From: CAYOVG01 sp964407285 | GTDB taxonomy: Bacteria > Desulfobacterota > Syntrophobacteria > Syntrophobacterales > Syntrophobacteraceae | Reading direction: 5' to 3' | DNA length: 11,895 nt | Assembly: GCA_964407285.1 (NCBI GenBank) | Contig: CAYOVG010000225.1 | Span: 1-11,895, forward strand | In this document: positions 7,801 to 11,895 of the stretch, one piece after another | Position numbering within the stretch: the stretch's first letter is position 1 | Layout: each line of letters starts with the position of its first letter | Made by a program: the position numbers and the translations under genes | The notes under the pieces: model-generated | Databases searched by the model: none | The model's input: only the letters and a program-made list of their open reading frames with translations | Told to the model about the DNA's origin: nothing

Positions 7801-8100
7801 TTACCGGGAGTGCCTGATGTCGAGCCCCACGAGGACCTTCTCCGTATCGGAAAGATCTCCGATGATCTTTCGGAGCGGCGGGGGCAGTTTCCTCACCAGC
7901 GTCGGGATGGCGAGGATCTGGTCGCCCCTGGCGAGCTTCGGGTTCTCGACCAGGTCCACGATTTCGATCCGGTATCGCCCTTTGAGGTGCTCTTCGCAGA
8001 TCCTCTTCAGGTTGGCAAATGCCTGGAGGGACTTGGGGGTTTGGCCCGCCACGTAGAGCCTGAGTTCCCATGTCTCTTCCCTGTTCGTTTCTTCCGTCAT
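7801..8100 (-). CDS. kaiB: KaiB-family clock protein (short, kaiC-adjacent copy)
   Basis: A 99-residue KaiB close to the standard family length. The core runs from 'ELRLYVAGQTPKS' (12-24) through 'IEIVDLVENPKLA', 'IPTLVRKLPPPLRK' and 'IGDLSDTEKVLVGLDI'. The 'GLD' motif (G92, D94) is intact. The ATG shares one base with the TGA of kaiC (TGATG), and GGGAG lies about 10 nt upstream inside kaiC. It should therefore be translationally coupled to KaiC and made in proportion to it. The role inferred from the family is KaiC binding, which alters its ATPase and phosphorylation cycle. Confidence 0.96.
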   Translation of the reverse strand: MTEETNREETWELRLYVAGQTPKSLQAFANLKRICEEHLKGRYRIEIVDLVENPKLARGDQILAIPTLVRKLPPPLRKIIGDLSDTEKVLVGLDIRHSR

Positions 8101-9830
8101 CAGAGTCGTCTCCCGTTTCCCCGCACTTCGGTCTCCGAGGGGGCATCGGCTTTGCGAAGCCGGGCCAGTTCCTCCCGTCCCTCGGTAAGGGCCGTCTCCC
8201 GCATCCGTTGTTCCAGGACGATCCTATTCGCGTCTTCCTCATCGGCCTCCAGTTCCGCCCGGAGGGCTGCGATCCGGGCCTCCCGCACCTTGCGCCGCCG
8301 CTCGATCTCGCGAAGCCGTCGCTCGACTTCCTGTCGTTCCAGGAGCGCGTCCGCCCTCTCACGAGCTTCCCGGCCGGCACGCGCGGCGCCGGTCAGCACG
8401 CCTCCCGGTCCCACATAGACATCCACAAGCTCCACCCCGCGCTCGCTCAGGAGAAACTCCCTCACCTGGTTCGAGTGCGCCGTGCCTCGGGACTTGATGA
8501 CGTAGAGTTCCCGGTTGCGCTCTCCGTCCACCTCGATGTCGCGAACGAGAATCCATGTGTCCATGAGCGAGGAGACCCCGATCTCCGTTGCCTCGATATC
8601 GCTGCCGCCCCCCACGAGGCTGGTAAAAAGCGACGTGATGCCCAATTGCTTCATGAGGTCCACCATGCGCATGAGGAGAAGTTTCACCTCCGAGGCGTCG
8701 CCGATGGAGACGAGGTTCGATACCGGATCGACGATCACGACGGAAGGTTTGACTTCACTGATGTGCTTGTGCATTCCCACGAGGTGCATCTCCAGTCCGT
8801 AGGCGGTGGGCCGTGCCGCGTGGATGCGGAGAAGGCCTTCTTGCACCCACTTTCCGAGATCGAGCCCGATGGAGCGCATGTTCCGGACGATCTGGTCCTC
8901 GGATTCCTCGAAGGCAAAGTAGAGGCACGTCTCGCCCCTCCCGCAGACAGCATCGGCAAGGCAGGCGGCGATGCTCGTCTTCCCCGTCCCGGCCGTTCCC
9001 GAGACGAGAACGCTGCTTCCGCGATAGAACCCCTCTCCCCCCAGCATGGCATCGAGGCGCGGGATGCCCGATGAGATCCGTTCGGTTGAGACCTTGTAGT
9101 CCAGTCCGACGGACGTGATGGGAAGAATCGTGATGCCCTCGTCATCGATCAGGAAGGGATACTCGTTGGTTCCGTGCATGGAGCCGCGGTACTTGACGAT
9201 ACGGAACCTTCTCGTGGATATCTGCGCGGTTACCCTGTGGTCGAGGAGTATCACGCAGTCCGAGATGTACTCCTCGAGGCCGTGGCGCGTGAGGGTGTCC
9301 TTCCCTCTTTCCCCCGTGATGACCGCGGTGAGCCCCCTGTCCTTGAGCCAACGGAAGAGGCGGCGGATTTCCGCCCGGAGGATGGACTCGTTGGGAAAGC
9401 CCGCGAAGAGGGCTTCCAGGGTGTCGAGCACGATGCGCTTTGCGCCGACAGTATCGATGGAGTCCGCAAGCCTCACGAACAACCCCTCGAGATCGTACTC
9501 GCCCGTCTCCAGGATCTCCCGGCGCTCGATGAAGACGTAATCGAGTACGATCTTTCCCTGCTCCACGAGAACATCGAGATCGAAGCCGAGGGATTTGACG
9601 TTCTTCACCAGGTCGGTTTCGGTCTCCTCGAAGGAGACGAAAACTCCGGGTTCACCAAACTGGGTGGCCCCCCGAACGAGGAACTCCATCCCGAAGAGGG
9701 TCTTCCCACACCCCGGTCCCCCCGCCACCAGGGTGGGCCGCCCCTGCGGGAGTCCTCCCCCCGTTATCTCGTCAAAACCCCTGATGCCGGTCGGCGCCTT
9801 GGTCAATTCGTCATCCATCCCTTGCCGCAT
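8100..9830 (-). CDS. kaiC: KaiC-type double-RecA ATPase/autokinase with C-terminal coiled coil
   Basis: 576 residues from the ATG at 9830. CI domain: Walker A 'GGPGCGKT' (37-44), catalytic pair E68-E69 in 'FEE', Walker B D136. CII domain: Walker A 'GTAGTGKT' (278-285), E308-E309, D368. At the cyanobacterial phosphosite, 'T-E-I-G-V-S-S' gives T415, S420 and S421; S420/S421 match S431/T432 of Synechococcus KaiC, so the dyad is Ser-Ser. After the CII core, about residues 488-560 form a highly charged heptad-like coiled coil that replaces the short cyanobacterial tail. This resembles the KaiC2 / Rhodobacter sphaeroides type, which forms stacked hexamers and autophosphorylates without KaiA. The frame continues to a GTG at 9875, with ATGs at 9848, 9830 and 9818. 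9830 was chosen because a GGAGG lies about 11 nt upstream, but the choice is uncertain. It is the first gene of the kai operon. Confidence 0.95.
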   Translation of the reverse strand: MRQGMDDELTKAPTGIRGFDEITGGGLPQGRPTLVAGGPGCGKTLFGMEFLVRGATQFGEPGVFVSFEETETDLVKNVKSLGFDLDVLVEQGKIVLDYVFIERREILETGEYDLEGLFVRLADSIDTVGAKRIVLDTLEALFAGFPNESILRAEIRRLFRWLKDRGLTAVITGERGKDTLTRHGLEEYISDCVILLDHRVTAQISTRRFRIVKYRGSMHGTNEYPFLIDDEGITILPITSVGLDYKVSTERISSGIPRLDAMLGGEGFYRGSSVLVSGTAGTGKTSIAACLADAVCGRGETCLYFAFEESEDQIVRNMRSIGLDLGKWVQEGLLRIHAARPTAYGLEMHLVGMHKHISEVKPSVVIVDPVSNLVSIGDASEVKLLLMRMVDLMKQLGITSLFTSLVGGGSDIEATEIGVSSLMDTWILVRDIEVDGERNRELYVIKSRGTAHSNQVREFLLSERGVELVDVYVGPGGVLTGAARAGREARERADALLERQEVERRLREIERRRKVREARIAALRAELEADEEDANRIVLEQRMRETALTEGREELARLRKADAPSETEVRGNGRRL

Positions 9831-9855
9831 CTCCTCCACACCCTCCATCTCCCTT

Positions 9856-9949
9856 CCATCCGTCGCTAAACCCACTCAGCGCCACAGTAGGATGGGGTTT
9901 CACCCCGGATTTGCATCGGCTCCTCATCACCCGTGAGAAAGCCTCTTGC
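9856..9949 (-). promoter_or_regulatory. Potentially structured kaiC leader (three dyads)
   Basis: Three complementary segments lie just upstream of the kaiC start candidates. Stem A (9913-9949): GCA/TGC, GGCT/AGCC and CTCA/TGAG nested around one loop. Stem B: GGGG 9894-9897 with CCCC 9903-9906. Stem C: CCATCC 9856-9861 with GGATGG 9890-9895, enclosing CGCT/AGCG (9864-9867 with 9878-9881). Stems B and C share 9894-9895, so they would compete in part. It matches no riboswitch class I recognise. The folding was found by eye only. If the GTG at 9875 is the true start, part of stem C is coding. Confidence 0.3.
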
Positions 9950-10060
9950 GTTGACAGCCATGTTGTGAAAACGGAAACAACTTTGCTCGCTTCCCTGTGC
10001 CGGCTCCAGATAATCAGCCTGAACACCATTATTTTATTCAAGATACCATTTCATTTGAGA

Positions 10061-10066
10061 ATTATA
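10061..10066 (-). promoter_or_regulatory. Candidate -10 element (TATAAT) for the kai operon
   Basis: A perfect TATAAT reads toward kaiC on the minus strand. No good -35 is found: the hexamer 17 nt upstream (10084-10089) reads tcggct and coincides with an arm of the inverted repeat at 10084-10191. This would suit an activator- or repressor-controlled promoter. Transcription would start near 10054, leaving a leader of about 220 nt. The region is AT-rich, so chance occurrence is possible. Confidence 0.35.
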
Positions 10067-10083
10067 AAGCACATTTAGAATCC

Positions 10084-10191
10084 AGCCGACATTCCGCATA
10101 TGGATGCTTAACTAGTTGAATTGGCTAATGTTAAGCATTATGAAACAGCCAAAGTCCCTAATGAAATCAGGGGGTGTGCGGAATGTCGGCT
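10084..10191. repeat. 108-bp element bounded by a perfect 15-bp inverted repeat
   Basis: agccgacattccgca at 10084-10098 and its exact reverse complement at 10177-10191 enclose 78 bp. The arm centres are about 93 bp apart. No convincing target-site duplication is seen beside the arms. It may be a small non-autonomous element, a long-stem RNA or cruciform, or a pair of protein-binding sites flanking the likely kaiC promoter. It carries a second, inner inverted repeat. Confidence 0.75.
10104..10138. repeat. Inner perfect 9-bp inverted repeat
   Basis: atgcttaac at 10104-10112 pairs exactly with gttaagcat at 10130-10138 across a 17-nt AT-rich loop. It lies inside the 108-bp element and would make a two-level nested hairpin with the outer 15-bp arms. 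Confidence 0.6.
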
Positions 10192-10630
10192 CCAGTTCTT
10201 TGCAGCGCCGATAAAGGCTTCGGTTGCCGAACGAGTCATCGGTGTTCGAATAGATTTCCGGCGCGTCGGGGAGACCGAACGTTCCATCACAAATGGTATG
10301 GTGGAGTGTGTGATAAGCCCTTTCGGCGAAGGGAGTCTCCTGCGACGGCAATCGCCATCCGATGAGAAGCTGTCCCCCTGAAGTCCTTCGGGGTCAACAC
10401 TTGGCCGCAGGTCCTTCTCAAGTGGATCTTGAGTGATCGGCTTTGCCCATGTCGTAATTCCGGCAACATCGAATGTACGCCTCATGGAGGAAAACGCTTT
10501 AGCCGGATATTCACCCTGGTTTGACGAAGAGGGGCGCGGTTATGTATTGCGGATTGCGGAGGGGGTGTGAAGTCGGGGGGGAGGTGAAGAACAGGATAAG
10601 CGAGTAAAGGAATTTCATGTGTCAGGAGAA
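10192..10630. other. Gene-free stretch with several small hairpins
   Basis: No coding frame here has a Shine-Dalgarno site and a recognisable product; the longest (10138-10485, minus, 115 codons) has neither. Small dyads are visible: TTCGG/CCGAA near 10219-10231, CCCTT/AAGGG near 10318-10333, CCCC.GAA/TTCGGGG at 10375-10393, and CTCAAG/CTTGAG at 10417-10433. A G-rich run occupies about 10555-10586. It may be the decayed remnant of a mobile element next to the broken integrase, or hold an unrecognised RNA. I see no tRNA. Confidence 0.4.
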
Positions 10631-10662
10631 AGGGCCGTACTGGCATGCCGAAGTACAGCCCT
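10631..10662 (-). terminator. Hairpin after the integrase gene, probable terminator
   Basis: Read on the minus strand, an 11-bp stem (agggctgtact with agtacggccct) closes with one G-U pair around a 10-nt loop. On the plus strand the same position is a C-A mismatch, so the structure favours the minus-strand transcript. It lies about 32 nt beyond the integrase stop. The following tract (ttctcctg) is only weakly T-rich, so termination may be inefficient. Confidence 0.45.
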
Positions 10663-10694
10663 TATGGCGGCATCGAAAACAAAGAACCGGTAGG

Positions 10695-11834
10695 TTACTT
10701 CTTCATTTCAACAACATCCGCCTTCTTGGGTCCGTTCAAAAGCTCTCCGGCTTTATTTACGGCATCCCTTATGGCGGCAGGCGCAAAGTGTGCGTAGCGC
10801 TCAGTCGTCCCAACGTGCTTATGAGTCAGCAGTTCCCGAACGACACCCAGGTCCACACCGTTGCTCACAAGCGTTGAAGCATAATGGTGTCGAAGGCCAT
10901 GGAAACGAAAATCATCGGGCAACTCCGCCGCCTTCCTGATCCTTTGCCACGGTCCCTTGAAGTCTTTTCACTGATTGCCGTCGTCTCCCGGAAAGACAAA
11001 GGTCGATGTCACCGGCAGAGACCGGATTACGCTGACCGCCTCCTCGTTAATGGGTAGTGTCGTGGTCTTGCCGCCCTTCGGATGTCTGAGCGTTATCAGA
11101 TTCCGCTCGAAGTCCACATCGTCCCAGGTTAGCTTGAAAAGTTCCCCGCGTCTCATTCCGGTAAAAAGAGCGAATTTGATGAACGCCACACTCGCCCGAC
11201 ACGGCCAGTTGTCGAGCGTTTTCATGAGCCGGTCCAATTCTTCTCCCGTCAAGAATTCGGTCTTCTGGTTATCGACCTTGGGCATCTGGACGCTTTCAAC
11301 CGGATTCGGTCCATCATACATTCCCCACTTTCGGGCGATGTTGAATAAGCGCCGCAGCAATACGATTTGGTGCTTGATCGTAGCCGCCGCATAGGGTTTA
11401 CCATGAGCGTTAAGTCCTTTCTTGAGTTCGAGCTTCATCTTCTCGATTTCAAACGCCGTGATGTCCTGCAATGCCTTTTCGCCAAAACGGGGCTCCAGAT
11501 GTTTTCCATAATGGTAGTGATCATCGTGCCAAGTCCTTTTGTGCTCTTTCGCCCAGGGAAGGTACTTCTCCCATACGTCACTGAGCGTGATGGCTTTCTT
11601 TGCTTTGTGGGCTGCGACATCGTACTCCCCACGAATCATGTCCCCTTTGATCGCCGATTCGGTTTCCCGAGCGATGGTGAGGTTGTCGCATACACGTGTC
11701 ACTCGCTCCCCCTTGACGGAGACGCATACCCGATATCTTTTATCCCGTCCGAATGTGGTTCCGCACTTCGAGCATTTTTTCGCGTCAAGACCATTACTCG
11801 TTTTGCACGACGTGCAGAAGATGTGAATCGCCAT
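10695..11834 (-). pseudogene. Phage-type tyrosine recombinase/integrase interrupted by an in-frame TGA
   Basis: The full frame has 379 codons from the ATG at 11834, with GGAGG about 9 nt upstream. An N-terminal zinc ribbon (C7xxC10, C21xxC24) is followed by a SAM-like core-binding domain (about 82-180) and the catalytic domain. Visible catalytic residues are R228 ('TGMRRGEL'), K253/K256 ('HPKGGK'), H312 and R315 ('FHGLRH'), H338 and nucleophile Y347 ('TTERYAHF'). A single TGA at 10968-10970 (codon 289) splits the gene between K and HxxR, and reading resumes in the same frame ('KDFKGPWQRIRKAAEL'). Termination would leave 288 residues without H312, R315 or Y347, so it should be inactive. CGA to TGA is a plausible origin. 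A sequencing error or readthrough cannot be excluded. Such integrases mark prophages or genomic islands; the rest of that element would lie beyond the right edge. Confidence 0.88.
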
Positions 11835-11895
11835 CGCTTTTCCCCTCCAGGATTTGCCGCCCGCAAATCCGCATTCTTCGGTGTGCACATAGTGT

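Noticed and set aside
8070..9869. Long plus-strand frames opposite kaiC
   Set aside because: kaiC on the minus strand is unambiguous from its Walker motifs; the opposite frames have no recognisable domain.
9985..10010. Sigma-54-like promoter (GGCAC...) upstream of kaiC
   Set aside because: The GG...GC spacing is wrong and the TTGC half is missing.
10200..10270. tRNA-like T-loop (gttcgaat) as an attachment site
   Set aside because: No matching T-stem, anticodon arm or acceptor stem can be drawn around it.
10138..10485. 115-codon minus-strand frame in the gap
   Set aside because: No Shine-Dalgarno site (the upstream tract is pyrimidine-rich), no recognised domain, and it runs into the inverted repeat.
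10968..10970. Selenocysteine at the integrase TGA
   Set aside because: Integrases are not selenoproteins, the position is not catalytic, and I see no clear SECIS-like hairpin directly after the codon; a nonsense change is simpler.

Overview
All supported genes lie on the minus strand, and the sequence is moderately GC-rich, with codon use typical of a free-living Gram-negative. KaiB/KaiC proteins without KaiA, phytochrome-type 'HDLQEPLR' kinases, a solute-binding/PAS sensor and a phage-type integrase with an N-terminal zinc ribbon suggest a non-cyanobacterial, environmental bacterium. A Desulfobacterota/deltaproteobacterial source fits the style of the proteins but is only an inference. No rRNA, tRNA or marker gene fixes the taxonomy.

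In transcription order (right to left): (i) 10695-11834, a tyrosine recombinase gene broken by one in-frame TGA, followed by a hairpin at 10631-10662; (ii) 9831-10694, about 0.86 kb without a convincing gene. This stretch holds several hairpins, a 108-bp nested inverted repeat (10084-10191), a perfect TATAAT pointing at kaiC (10061-10066) and a potentially structured leader (9856-9949); (iii) kaiC (8100-9830), overlapping by one base the first of two different kaiB genes (7801-8100 and 7392-7742); (iv) a soluble 830-residue protein with two complete PAS-HisKA-HATPase modules in tandem (4879-7371), whose stop codon directly abuts the start of a single-domain Rcp1-like response regulator (4429-4878); (v) a membrane sensor kinase with a dCache-like periplasmic domain (2206-4308); (vi) a secreted or membrane sensor with a SBP_bac_3 domain, one transmembrane helix and at least four PAS domains, which leaves the window still open (1-2163).

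The tight spacing from kaiC to the response regulator (1-nt overlap, 57, 20 and 0 nt gaps) suggests one transcription unit, possibly continuing into the two membrane sensors after gaps of 120 and 42 nt. Working model (inference): KaiC with two KaiB partners forms a KaiA-independent timer. The tandem kinase reads either the timer or a cytosolic signal through its PAS domains and phosphorylates the Rcp1-like regulator. The two membrane sensors add periplasmic input. No DNA-binding output domain is visible, so the final output lies outside the window or works by protein-protein contact.
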